Source: Entamoeba invadens IP1
Lineage: Eukaryota; Evosea; Mastigamoebida; Endamoebidae
Direction of reading: 5' to 3'
Length of the DNA stretch: 55,045 bases
NCBI RefSeq assembly: GCF_000330505.1
Contig: NW_004191750.1
Coordinates: 408,111-463,155, forward strand
Under the pieces are notes generated by a model, which searched no databases, was not told the origin of the DNA, and saw nothing but the letters and a program-made list of their open reading frames with translations. This document shows, piece by piece, positions 39,801 to 48,543 of the stretch (within the stretch, counting starts at the first letter, position 1; every line of letters begins with the position of its first letter). A program made the translations under genes and the position numbers.

Positions 39801-42388
39801 TCACTGAATTTACTTCCTCGTCGGATTCAGTCTTTATGTTTGTTGAAACGATCGTGAAAAAGACGTGTGAAGTGAAAAAGATCTTGGAAGGCCTGTTGAT
39901 TCGACTTGAAGAGAACGACAACGAACTGAAAATAGCGGAAGGGTATAGTGAAGCCCAGAAGAAGTACTTTATCTGTTCTTTTGAGAAGAAGGCGTGGATC
40001 TACTTGAATAACAAACATCGCTTTTTGGGTGTTGAGAATCACCCGGAGATGCATTTTATATTCAAAGAGTTTATTCAGCGCATGGAAAATGTCTTTAAAC
40101 CGACGATTAATGAGGAGATGAAAGAGTGTGTCTCTATCTGTCAAACGAAACTGCGCAAACTGGAAGAGACGCAACAGGAGTATTACATTAAAACAAGAAA
40201 TCAAAATGAAGGGATCAAAGGCTTTGATTTAGTGATGGAAAGGGGGAGTGGGATTGACAGAAGTATTACGGAGAGTGTCATTGGCGAGAAATGGTTTGCG
40301 ATGACTGACGATGTCGATGTGAGTGATGGGAATGATTTGAAGGATTGGCTTGATAAGTGTCAGTCGCGCAATGGGGAGATAGAAGCGACTATAAAATCAA
40401 TAAGTGAGGAACAAAACTCGTTTAAGAAGTTAGTCGATGAAATGAATAAAAAATGCGTTCGTTTTGAACAGAAAGAGAGTGAGAAGGTGTACAGTGAAGT
40501 CAAGAAGTGTATGGAGAAAATTGAACAAAAACTGAAAGAAGATGTTGATATCAATGTGGTCCGATTTATTGAGAGTAAAAGCTTTTGTATCAAAAAGTGG
40601 AAGAATCTGATAGAAGAGTATGAAAGTAATATAAATAGTGCGGGGACACAACACGCGGCCCCATCGTCACAACTGATCAAAATCACTTCATCGATGTCTT
40701 CGTCGACACTGGCAAATGCTAAGCAACCCCTTACCCTCTCAACATCAACAAAGAAAACGCCACTGTTAAGTATGAGTGTGTGTGAGTCGAAGAGTATGCG
40801 GAACATGACACCGACGGCACCACGACAAATTTTCGATGAAAAGAAATTGCGATTTTATTTAGATCCAACGAGCTCGAAATTTCTCTTAAATTCAGTGATT
40901 GAGTTTAGTGCATATTTGACGTATGAATTTGGGAAGGAACTGCATAACGTCGTTGATATGATGAAGGACATTTTAAGCAAACAAGAAGAACTCTGGAGTG
41001 TCGAACAAAATAAGACTGAAAGAGATATGGACAACTGGCTCGACTTACTTGAGAAGAATGCAAAGACATACAAAAACAACCCTAAACTGTTTTTGACGTG
41101 GATGCACCAGTCGTCGAACATCAATTTGAACATCAACAGATATGTTGTTGCGGGGAATTGTGAAGTCGTGTGTATGTACTATATCTTTAACATCATCAAA
41201 GAATTTAAAGAAGACGAAGACATCGATGCCTTTGACGTGCAAGTTGTTGAGGAATTGTTTGGAGACTTTTTAATTAAGCCAGAAATCACTAAAATAGCGA
41301 ACCACTCGTGTTGTACGCTGGACGCACTATTAAAAAGTGCGTGGAGCGCAATAGAAGACTTCCATAAAGGAGAACCGTGGTTTGCGCACCAAATGTGCCA
41401 ATTTTTGATGCCGTATTACTCTCGGACGGGAAACAATAAAATGCTTGAAGAAGTGCATGCGACTATGTCGAAAGTGTGTGCGGACATGTCGAAGAGATCA
41501 TCTGAGTCGTTTTTCTTTGTATCCCTCGGCGACATTGAAGACGATCAACACAACTTTGTGTATTCCTCTTTGCTTTCTAAGAAGGAGTTTACTACGGAGT
41601 TTATAGGAGAGAAGAAAATCAGTGTATCAAGTGATGAAAAGAAGAGGATGACTATTGTGAGACAGGTGTTCCCAGTGATCAATGGGAAAGTACTTCGAAA
41701 GATGCCCGTCCAACTGACTCCGTCGAACACTTTTGTCTTTGAAACCGACGAGTTGTACCAACAAGAATATGAAACACAGAAAGATGGGAGTTCTTCGAAG
41801 TCGAATGTGTCTTCGTTGTCAAGAAAATTGGTCGAAGAGAACGAGACTGAACTGTCGGAACTCCCCCTCACATTTATTGGGATGAATAGAGTCATAATCA
41901 CAGCTGAAATGAAATTGCCATCGTCACATAGAAAAGTACTTGTCGACCAGAAGATGCACAGCAAAGTGATTAAGATGAAGCCGGTCGAGAAAGCGATTGA
42001 GGTATGTACATACTACATTGAGGAATTGGAAGAACTCAAAACATTTTCAAACAGCGACGATACAACAAAGGAGCTCAGTAAGTTGCTACTTGAAATTTTG
42101 GGAGAGAATAAGTGGAATATCGTGGAGATCTGTAACCAATTCTTATGCGGTGAGATAGAAGAAAACGACTTGGAGCTTTACGTCAACTTAGAAAAGAAGT
42201 TAATGGAACTTAAGACAATCTTGAAACAAGCTATAGATAAATACAATTCATTCAACCAAATTGGTGACGACTATTTGCGCAACACAACATTGTTTAAAAG
42301 AGTCTTCACAAAGTTTGTAGCGTGTCTGAAGGTTGGCAGTAACAAAGTCAACACAAGAATCGAGGAGTCTGCTGCCCTTGCAAACTAA
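33812..42388 (+). CDS. Giant DOCK-family Rho GTPase exchange factor
   Basis: One uninterrupted frame of 2858 codons. The N-terminus (~20-100) resembles a degenerate EF-hand pair (YIYQKYDHENFGCLDSYQLQ). Residues ~550-690 read as the DHR-1 (C2-type) domain. Helical armadillo-like sequence follows to ~1280. A Ser/Lys/Pro-rich disordered linker spans ~1290-1480, then a long helical and coiled-coil part (~1530-2330) not usual in DOCK proteins. The C-terminal ~360 residues resemble DHR-2: WSAIEDFHKGEPWFAHQMC, then MKPVEKAIEVC and ELSKLLLEILGENKWNIVEICNQFL, which catalyses GDP release from Rac/Cdc42-type GTPases. An initiator motif precedes the ATG. The DHR-2 call rests on motif-level similarity, so activity is not assured. 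Confidence 0.85.
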   Translation: MSEPVKVPATKKKKDAKDVDYIYQKYDHENFGCLDSYQLQQYIRNEYHVDMPDAKVKEIISENIRKTTKGSDKTHLHRDDFLNADKFLESKKDELIKEYGEVKTEDWGFYKQEKEYDQRYNEDKKKVLKTQPKQFLVLPKGAVIPAFSFQSAVSKPFSDGSTTTAFNICCDHTSTLPSPYFGSDKFAEMHNYSKASENILKNNVSLKQEYLHLTPVSEDTTNCSNNIKDKSLFEFLSPDESFEFKPISIKDKNNTLTKFAIKMESITMENDNNFDKMLVQFFFVDKTTNQKMTDTTGVIVTKGVAKDSFIVFETTKKVMENLYVVMKVALDTEEALAKKSQKTFDTRKSTSQKTAKQPKVTKSSSTVMATKSKSGDIEHPFVLFCGTGELEKKRSKFETCDEHQKLEIPKIENAEIHQVSDKHGLGMSSKGPQKVNPLDIEAIERAGTTELPPVEKEERGQNVDSKTEKNTPNDEQMCFNYSGTLFNVEDWDNTSYEKKKDINIFNKEVIIGKFTVQALQLEDHFLDSFNQYDCCRTKQNLDEKVQGDIFALENIGRRSVTCCFTNMFYDTLIINLKEANLGKDKKDGIFYVSVHLIDTDQPKDTFLAFHPLLMDGKMNENFTSQTYVIQKTVKMYDEIKVKLPTPISFTTTLVFTIEEFGNNSLSSRDRKRYATLPLYESKTPIFDRTVTVKLANSEPSLKELSTLDVADRGPSLKLSITSLATGYPSSSCLFDYFTPNDQVGLKHLENLPTQLLTEYFQAILDTEFLKMVNLNRTPQDAKKNEIVFFDHVNMLVTLIGKLCPVEYPMTRNQLLQRYISSFNPCLTEPLVFASTILSIVNVALSRIKVKSMQVILDHMWFYLEIAEKCIIVFVCLAFDKMKRQKNFVDKNVEYFENTILTELVENFANLVILFSTDVSQFMCGLIHANYYFAKFFRSMLYWWRIGKIAEMIENYMNQLALAILPISDKPIKNEKVEKSDKSDIKRKVVNLPYLLRFDFLAILRDFDFLFQKDCPKRLEFEDTTELPDIMRNQHFFHGILIRQFMKILVKDVSGTDLRIESKDINLKDVLTKMAVYSIGSLVEKYDTYKFYQDKKENIAVMLFPIVWYAIDEKNYFERITPFVTKMIQKKQMMISEKELNEIYIWKVFYSTLIWVLKNINKTTLTNFCTKETSERICGLLFHLRQALTISSLPILKKFNVNVEYDEARLNLIELITKDIVNFDAEIPLLESRLKQIEVETKEIEFDRSLINRRETLTTVDQPVNHRPKMTPRYSVNSDKAMQDLIDKVRSPRVKQNEMNMSLNLPARSNSDAAEKPSKMSSKSSVSPSTLNLKISEPEPKPQEDKVKSPKSPKSSKRTSINKTPTQNEEIENTPQAQSPKVTPLDKPEPVFSRKSDGNGEEKKEKKRQRTPHLSRDTTPPLVLSETEQVEEKEGKEKEKKKPKERSRRLSSSGMGTGTLKNGIFGLKNMVVNACGKIVDGVANTTTKMVEMVSIENKKKKKDFDSFNDSENTTSEMDRSAEEVDSESYLMAILHTFYLRSALKVVIDVVMRLLATRSIVGDEIENSLKEIYDTMLLRIRINGVIASDKFDFMFNTIVKFPEVMENSEKITEIVLTALMDMVNEKEKMVSTLAVQLLFSLLKTEFMFYNKTSFMALTISGVIASWNDKEPTRFKKVLSGLDDEFKSQTEMSNKTAKQMVDGIRHTMVNENAVYSAQQLFNGQEFGMLYDVVGYIKSGIKVVKFCLEDVLNIPVKLSNNNSEMFGDIFNVMLQYLPYSDVIGGKLDVYVTERFEGEIQEKAKKLVEDVKDEINQLHMLMDNAMQQVSDKKKVFERKRVHCENGKKIALQLLKWINRMNLVSLEDGSVERLDEDGEGVKLMNQFQKENDEIGEINPLCPITTEEMSKLLKLVYGKIEYQIAEMQRLKDDEIHNRIKMKENEDFNSAIASYVKTKYTDLGNQVALSDVEYRDLQALLIKMSSLDEEVKTANANIDTQTKEITEFTSSSDSVFMFVETIVKKTCEVKKILEGLLIRLEENDNELKIAEGYSEAQKKYFICSFEKKAWIYLNNKHRFLGVENHPEMHFIFKEFIQRMENVFKPTINEEMKECVSICQTKLRKLEETQQEYYIKTRNQNEGIKGFDLVMERGSGIDRSITESVIGEKWFAMTDDVDVSDGNDLKDWLDKCQSRNGEIEATIKSISEEQNSFKKLVDEMNKKCVRFEQKESEKVYSEVKKCMEKIEQKLKEDVDINVVRFIESKSFCIKKWKNLIEEYESNINSAGTQHAAPSSQLIKITSSMSSSTLANAKQPLTLSTSTKKTPLLSMSVCESKSMRNMTPTAPRQIFDEKKLRFYLDPTSSKFLLNSVIEFSAYLTYEFGKELHNVVDMMKDILSKQEELWSVEQNKTERDMDNWLDLLEKNAKTYKNNPKLFLTWMHQSSNINLNINRYVVAGNCEVVCMYYIFNIIKEFKEDEDIDAFDVQVVEELFGDFLIKPEITKIANHSCCTLDALLKSAWSAIEDFHKGEPWFAHQMCQFLMPYYSRTGNNKMLEEVHATMSKVCADMSKRSSESFFFVSLGDIEDDQHNFVYSSLLSKKEFTTEFIGEKKISVSSDEKKRMTIVRQVFPVINGKVLRKMPVQLTPSNTFVFETDELYQQEYETQKDGSSSKSNVSSLSRKLVEENETELSELPLTFIGMNRVIITAEMKLPSSHRKVLVDQKMHSKVIKMKPVEKAIEVCTYYIEELEELKTFSNSDDTTKELSKLLLEILGENKWNIVEICNQFLCGEIEENDLELYVNLEKKLMELKTILKQAIDKYNSFNQIGDDYLRNTTLFKRVFTKFVACLKVGSNKVNTRIEESAALAN

Positions 42389-43379
42389 GGATTTTGGTAA
42401 CTATAATTTATGGTGTTTTAACTCTCGTTTGACATCGAACTCTTTATATTCAATTAGTGTTTAACTCTAAGATGAATCCATCATTACAGTTTCAAAGCAA
42501 TAAGACTCTTCGTGATCCAATCATTGTATTTTAATAACAATTTATACTATTCTTTTTTTTATATATTGAATCGTTATTATTATTATTATTATAGACTGAT
42601 TTTATAAATATTATTACTCTTTGCTTTTATAACAGAAACAAAACATTAAGAGCTAAGCAATCGATTATCATTAAGTAAATCTTTTGATGGTTGTAGGCCA
42701 CTCAGAAAAGTATCGAAAAATCATGGATAATCAAACATTGTTTTTCATCATTGTGGCGATTAGATGACAAATTTTTTGGTTTTTATACCCAACCTTTGTT
42801 TTTGACAACAATATTTTTAATTGTTCTAATACTATTTAAACTATACACATTATGAAAATACCAACTAAAAACGAACTGATAAAATTTATAAATACTTTTT
42901 TTCCTATTTCTATTTTATAAAAAAGACAATTCTAGTTGTTATAATAATTTTATTATAAAATAACTACAGTCAATAATGTATATTTGTGGAACAACGAATA
43001 GATACCTGGTTTGTCCTTCATTTAAAAATATATTCTTGAATTTAAATTGTTTGTCGATTAAAACATAATTTTAATTTAATTAACTTGCAATATAAAAAAC
43101 AATTTCGCATTCTACTTTACAAAAAATAGATGCTTATTATTTTGATTATGAAAAAAGAGACACTTTTGACTGGTATTGTTGATTTTAAAATTGCAAAATG
43201 CAATTGCCAAGGGAAATTAATTTTTACACTGCCCTCATTTTTGCAAATATAATATATGTTATATGTTTTGTTATTTCTTTTTGTTTGAAGTTTAATTTTT
43301 AACTAAAACAGAAATCTAAATAAAAAATGTAAAAAGACGGTAATAATGCCACAATTTAAACAATAAAAAGACAAAATAT
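42389..43379. other. Intergenic region between the DOCK gene and the TA-flanked element
   Basis: Nearly 1 kb of AT-rich sequence with no coding frame. It includes a short (ATT)n run near 42572-42590. Nothing else is supported. Confidence 0.5.
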
Positions 43380-43585
43380 TACAGGTGAGGTAATAACCTG
43401 TCAACCAGAACTAACCTGTCAGCCATTTTCCTTTAGGAAGCCTAAAACCCGGATTAGTACGTTTTTTATGGCATTTGTTTTTTGAGATTTCATCTCAAAA
43501 ATGAAACCTGTCAGCTTTTTTGGTATTTTTGGGTTTTGTAAAAAAGTAAAACTAAAAAAGAAAAACGATGAGAGTAAAAGACATC

Positions 43586-44549
43586 TTAATTGTGATGTTC
43601 TTCATCAACGCCTTGGTCATCGAGGACCAGCCTCAGCTGAAGCTGATGGGTGGGATGCTGGGACAACATTCCGCCACGCTGTTGCAATTCACTATGTGGG
43701 AAGAATTGAGGAGAAAAAAGGTTTGTCTTCTTTGAGAATACCCCNNNNNNNNNNNNNNNNNNNNNNNNNNNNNNNNNNNNNNNNNNNNNNNNNNNNNNNN
43801 NNNNNNNNNNNNNNNNNNNNNNNNNNNNNNNNNNNNNNNNNNNNAGGTTGAAAAGAATCCAACCGGGGCGGTCGCAATTCTACTTGTTGAGTATTATGGA
43901 TGGAAGTCTCTTGACTGGCGTTGGAAATGCTGTTGGTGTCCATTCTTCTGTTATTGCTTGGAGCTCTTCCTCTAAGACTTGTTCTTCTTCCTCTTTGCCC
44001 GTTTTGTTGGGAACTTCCTGGGATGTTTTGAATTGGGGTTATGGGGCAATCGGGTTGAACCACTGTTACATTAACACCATCCATCCTTTCGAACCACCTC
44101 CTTGAAAACGTGATATCGTCACCATGCTTGCTGGAAACAAAGTATCTCCTTTTGTCTTGATCCAGATAAAACTTAACTGGTTCCAAAGACTTCTCACTTG
44201 GGTTGTATCTTTCTTTAAACTCTGTCAGTTTCTGGATCTCGTTCTGTATCAGGATTACACTCTGTCTCATTTCTTCGGAACAACAAATGTTTTCTATTGC
44301 TTCGACACCTTTTGTGGTCGTCGCAACCAGAGTCGACAAAAGGTTGGGAACTTCAACAACCTTTTCATCGACAGTCCCAATGAGAACGGATTCATTCGGA
44401 ATTTCCGACATTTCCAGAATGTCCGTTCTTGTCGCGATGGAAGTATATTCTTTTACAAACCGCGCAGCTCGATTCGGGTCAATTCTTATTCTTTTGATAT
44501 TATCTACCTCTCTGACGACAATCCCACTTCTCTCAAATGAAGCCACCAC
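43586..44549 (-). CDS. Element-borne ORF of unknown function, interrupted by the assembly gap
   Basis: The minus strand right of the gap encodes ~235 residues. They include a possible helix-turn-helix near the start (SDRSTIGTVVASFERSGIVV), a mixed alpha/beta middle, and a Gln/Arg/Asn-rich tail (GQRGRRTSLRGRAPSNNRR). Left of the gap, a different minus frame (43586-43744) continues as a Gln/His-rich end; the gap size is arbitrary, so the frame change is not meaningful. No ATG opens the frame: the first codon used is GTG. The true start may lie upstream behind a frameshift or intron (an ATG at 44652 is in another frame). It lacks recognisable DDE catalytic blocks. It could be an accessory or captured gene, or the N-terminal half of a transposase. 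Confidence 0.5.
43745..43844. other. Assembly gap (100 N)
   Basis: Exactly 100 N, the conventional placeholder for a gap of unknown size. It falls inside the inverted-repeat element, as expected for a multi-copy sequence. Confidence 0.99.
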
Positions 44550-45283
44550 TGTTCCAATGGTTGAGCGATCACTCAGAGTCTTGAGAAGTGAGGAGATTTT
44601 GAGGATTAGGGAAGCAGGACATCAGATTCAGTGATGAAAAACTTGGCAACATGAAAAGGATGTTTAAAGTTATGAACGATTTAAAACCTAAAAGAAAATT
44701 GTTTAAATGAAAATAATGGATTGTTTTGTGCAAAAATTGGGGTTTTGGGGGATTTGAATATCTTCCACTTTAACTTTTTGGTAAAGACTTTGAAATTGAT
44801 TCAATACGAGAAGACATTTTCTAAAAAAATCAAGAAAATATAACCAAGTAAAAAAGAAAATGTTTTATAAAACGATGACTCTTTTTGGTGAAATGAGGAC
44901 AAATTTTGGAAATTTTTGAAGTTTTTTTCGGCTTTTTTTCGTTTTTGAAATTCGAAGAAAACATCTCATTTGTTCATTGCTTTTTGTTATTGATTTTGTT
45001 GAACTTGAATAATCTAAAAAAGACAAATTAATGGTTAAAATACCATAAATTGAATTTAAAAAATGGCTGACAGGTTAGTTCCGGTTGACAGGTTATTACT
45101 CCAACTGTAAAGATTGTGATTATTTGAACAAAAATTATTTTTTTACTTGCTATATATTAATTCAGTTACTATTTAATAAGTATTCTATTATTAATAAAAC
45201 AATTTATTATATATTATTGTTTATAGAATATAATAAAAATATTATAGTATTATATTAAATAACTACTCGAATCTAATTACTTC

Positions 45284-45769
45284 ATGAAAAGGAACCACAC
45301 AGAACAAAACAACAAAAAGCCTTTTGCTCCATCTTTCCACAAATCCCACCCTTTCTGTCTCGAGGAGATATACGGAGATGAAGAAAATTCGGATAGTGAA
45401 GAATCCGTAGCTCCAAAAACTCTGGTCGACCGCAAACGCATTCTAACCCTTGACAAGAAAAAAGAGGTCCTTCGAATAAAACGCAAACAGTTGAGAGAAC
45501 AAAAAGAAAAGAGTGAGGAGGAGATACCCTTCAGACTTCCAGAAGATCGTCCGGAGCTTGAAGAGAAGGTGGGGATTACACGGAGTGTCGAAAGAAAAGG
45601 CGACACCAACACAATTAAAGAGACACACGTCATTGATGAAAATGGAACTGATGTTGTGTCTTTGAAGAACACTTTAATAGCACTGCAAGAACTTTTCCCC
45701 AGTGAGGACAGTGCTTCCGAAGAGGTCTATGTCGGCAAACCAATGAAAAAGTCCACCTTTAATGTATAG
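45284..45769 (+). CDS. Hypothetical charged protein
   Basis: 161 residues from ATG 45284 with good codon quality. The sequence is highly charged: an acidic patch (EEIYGDEENSDSEESV, ~27-42), a basic helix (RKRILTLDKKKEVLRIKRKQLREQK, which could be nuclear-targeting or coiled-coil), and a second Ser/Glu patch near the C-terminus. No domain is recognised. It ends 53 bp from the 3' end of the Ras-like gene (convergent pair). The layout would suit a nuclear or RNA-processing accessory protein, but that is a guess. Confidence 0.7.
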   Translation: MKRNHTEQNNKKPFAPSFHKSHPFCLEEIYGDEENSDSEESVAPKTLVDRKRILTLDKKKEVLRIKRKQLREQKEKSEEEIPFRLPEDRPELEEKVGITRSVERKGDTNTIKETHVIDENGTDVVSLKNTLIALQELFPSEDSASEEVYVGKPMKKSTFNV

Positions 45770-45822
45770 TTTATTATAATTTGTTTTACTATAATTGATA
45801 CTCAACAAACACCAACAACGAA

Positions 45823-46575
45823 TTACACAATGTAACAATCTTTTTCTCGTGGGGACTTCTTACCATCTTTCTTAGTCTTTTTTGGTTTAATTTTATGTGT
45901 TGTTTTGTATTTGTCGACTCTCACTTTGATGTTTCTATTTTGTTATTCCACATTGAATACCACAGACACCAACAAACCTGATTTCCGAAGTCAGAAAGTT
46001 GTGGATTGCAATTTCAAACAACTCACGAATGCCATCGCCAGTTTTGGAAGAGACCTCCGCATAGAATCCACCTTGACTTACTACCACATTTTTACCTTCA
46101 CTCATCGTCACCGCACGTTTACCAACATCAGTAAAACTCGCAACCAAATAGATGATGGCAGAGTCATTCATTCGACTGAAATATTGATATACATTCATGG
46201 TGTTTTCATATGACTCTCTGTCGGTCGCGTTGTATAAATACATCAAAACATCACCACGGGCGGCGGGGTCGGTACTCATACTTTTCATAAACGTGTCATT
46301 CCCACGTTCGGAGATGGCCGCGGTGATCGGAAAGCCTTCGACAGTCACATCTATTTTTTTCTTGGAGTCACTTCTTTCCTTCCTACACGAAGATATATAC
46401 CCTTTCCTCTTGCGTTATAAATGCACTAATCGGTTCAAAGAAGACAAACTGCGTCTTGATAACTCTCACCCTTCTCCTCACTAAACTCGTCGTCGAGAAG
46501 TCGGCGAATCATCGCTGTTTTCCCAGAATCCGGCGCGCCACATATTGTGATGTTAATAGGTAGTTTATCGTTCAT
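45823..46575 (-). CDS. Atypical Ras-like small GTPase, three exons, CaaX terminus
   Basis: Exons, in transcript order, 46575-46450, 46378-45978 and 45934-45823 give 212 residues, a normal size for the family. Introns of 71 and 43 nt begin GTTTGT and end AAG and TAG. Exon 1 supplies the P-loop (GAPDSGKT). Exon 3 supplies a polybasic tail (KIKPKKTKKDGKK) ending CYIV, a CaaX prenylation box, so the spliced model makes sense at both ends. The fold-level pattern is Ras-like and G5 is SSKTGDG. However, the DxxG motif (here around ISERGND) and NKxD (here VASFTD) are not canonical, so GTP binding may be altered. Membrane-anchored signalling is likely. Confidence 0.85.
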
Positions 46576-47653
46576 GAAATTGATTGGATTAATCAGTTCA
46601 TAACTAAGTCATAGAAACCCTCACTATCCCAAAACATCGAGTAGCAAAAGTGATTTGATGAGTCTTTTCTTTAATAATATCTTAGGTATTCAACTTGTAT
46701 TTGACTGGATTTTATCCTTTATTATCTAACTTTAACTTTCGATCTTTTTTATTGTATGAATTTGCATTTTGGAAAAAAATGGAGTACTTTTAAACCAATC
46801 GATTTTGGTGTAAAATCTCGATGACGTTTATTATTGAATGTATTATAATAAATTAATAATTGAATGTTGAGATTATCTCTCAATATAAATTAATTATTTT
46901 TAAATAAATAGCAATTCATTCTGTTTTTAAAAAATCTTTTTTTCGAGTTATTTCATCTGGAGCACTATTATTATCTCTAGTACCGATATAATTCTACATA
47001 ACTGTACCATAATTAATATTTCATTACTTTATAGCTATTTTATATAAGATATGTTTAGTTTGATTAAATATTGAATTACCATAATTGTTGTTCTGCTCTG
47101 ATTTTTTTGGATTATTTTTTATAATCAAAATGATTTTTAAAAACATCAAAAAACAATTTTTTCAACTTAACAAAACAAATGTTAAATGAGTTTTTTTAAC
47201 TCATTTAACAAATACAAATACATTTTGTTCCACGTAGATTGTATTTGTGGTTTTTTAACCCGTTTTTATACATTTCATTATGCTAAGTTTTGAGATTTTT
47301 TTTCAATTATTATTTTTCTGTTATTTAAAACAATTGTTTCAAAAATAGTTTTACTTTTTTTAATTACAATTAGACTTTTAATTGAATGTTTTATTATCAT
47401 TTATAATTGTAAATATAATTTGATAAACAATTTTTCCAATTTATTGAATAAATTGTTTTCATTAATTTAACTGACCAGTTTGTAAACTTTTGTGTTTTCG
47501 GTTTATATAACATTAAATATTACAAAATTTTAAATTGTTATTTAGACAAGCCTCAATCAATTATTAAAAACAATCAATAAGATTTAATTAAGTAATTTAT
47601 AAATCATTGATATTTATTAGTAAATTTGAACTTAAAAAACAGAGCATATCGTG
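46576..47653. other. AT-rich intergenic region between divergent genes
   Basis: A 1.1-kb spacer between the Ras-like gene and the 47654 gene, which are transcribed away from each other. It holds one short hairpin (47180-47210) and no coding frame. Confidence 0.5.
47180..47210. repeat. 13-bp inverted repeat (hairpin, T5 loop)
   Basis: TGTTAAATGAGTT at 47180-47192 is the exact reverse complement of 47198-47210, with a five-T loop. Such hairpins can arise by chance in AT-rich DNA. Confidence 0.5.
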
Positions 47654-47992
47654 ATGGAAGTAGAAGAGAGTTTATATGTCCAGCTTCAAAAGATCAAAAA
47701 TGGGGAAGTTCCAATTCCACAAGTCAACTTTAATGGTAACAACGATCAAATTGTACGACGGTGGAAAATGTCGAAAGTGACTCGGTTGGAACATTTAGAA
47801 AAAATCCAATTAGACCAAGCAACATCCGTTGCACAGAGTATGGAAGTGTTACCGGAGTGTTATTACAACAATGTGAAAGTTGACCCGAACATGTATCGGT
47901 TCCAACAAAACACAAAACAGAGAAAAGGTGAAGATGAGAGAGAGGGGAAGCACACACGTGCGGTCAAGAAAGGGAAATTCGTGTTAAAGTAA
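47654..47992 (+). CDS. Small hypothetical protein
   Basis: 112 residues from ATG 47654. Codon use and composition are gene-like rather than AT-rich noise. The protein is charged, with a Trp/Arg/Lys centre (IVRRWKMSKVTRLEHL) and a strongly basic tail (KQRKGEDEREGKHTRAVKKGK). There is no signal peptide or membrane segment. I do not recognise the family; the basic tail might bind nucleic acid. It is convergent with the thioredoxin-like gene. Confidence 0.65.
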   Translation: MEVEESLYVQLQKIKNGEVPIPQVNFNGNNDQIVRRWKMSKVTRLEHLEKIQLDQATSVAQSMEVLPECYYNNVKVDPNMYRFQQNTKQRKGEDEREGKHTRAVKKGKFVLK

Positions 47993-48075
47993 TCATCGAT
48001 GTTTTACCATACAATTATAGTATGTATTCTATTAATTTACCATTTCCTTTATTCCTTAATAATACAACAAATGAG

Positions 48076-48330
48076 TTATAACTCCGTTGGTTTCAACTGG
48101 TCTTGCTCAAAGAATTTACAAACTTCTTTCAGTGAACATCCATAGTATTGTTCAATAATCACACCACTTTTCATCTTCAGACAAACTGGTACTTTCCATA
48201 TTTTGTTCATTCGACAAAACTCTCTTTCTTCATCAAAATCTAAGTATCTAACACGTGGATTCTTGATGAGTTCTTTTTTAATGACATTACACGGTCCACA
48301 CCAATCGGCTTCTACAAATATAAATTCCAT
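48076..48330 (-). CDS. Thioredoxin-like protein (WCGPC)
   Basis: 84 residues beginning at ATG 48330. WCGPC, the classical thioredoxin active site, lies at residues 10-14, followed by an amphipathic helix. Also present are a beta strand (RVRYLDFDEE), the cis-Pro region (KVPVCLK) and a G(C)S turn before the last helix. It is shorter than canonical thioredoxin (~105 aa) because the first strand and helix are missing, yet the catalytic core is complete. Expected role: thiol-disulfide reductase in the cytosol. An additional upstream exon is possible but not evident. Confidence 0.88.
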   Translation of the reverse strand: MEFIFVEADWCGPCNVIKKELIKNPRVRYLDFDEEREFCRMNKIWKVPVCLKMKSGVIIEQYYGCSLKEVCKFFEQDQLKPTEL

Positions 48331-48543
48331 TTTCTTTGTATTATGAGTGAATCACTTTGTTACCAATTGGAATGATTCTTTCTCTTTTATTTAAAACTTT
48401 CCAATCTATACATTTTAAGAAATGTTATTATAAAGATTTTATATATTATTTTATTATATTATTATATAAATATTTATTATTTATAATAATATGGATGTGC
48501 AAACTAACAACAATAAAAACTTAATGACTTTGAACACAAAATG

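Larger units (their letters stand above)
43382..45107. mobile_element. TA-flanked inverted-repeat transposon (Tc1/mariner-type ends), ~1.7 kb with a gap
   Basis: The ends 43382-43429 and 45060-45107 are inverted repeats matching at 44 of 48 bases. They begin CAG and are flanked by TA on both sides (43380-43381 and 45108-45109), the signature of Tc1/mariner-like elements. The repeats contain iterated AACCTGTCA motifs, twice per end and a third time on the left near 43505, which look like transposase-binding sites. The interior is richer in GC and coding-like. I see no DDE transposase signature, though 100 Ns hide part. The superfamily is inferred from the ends only. Confidence 0.82.
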
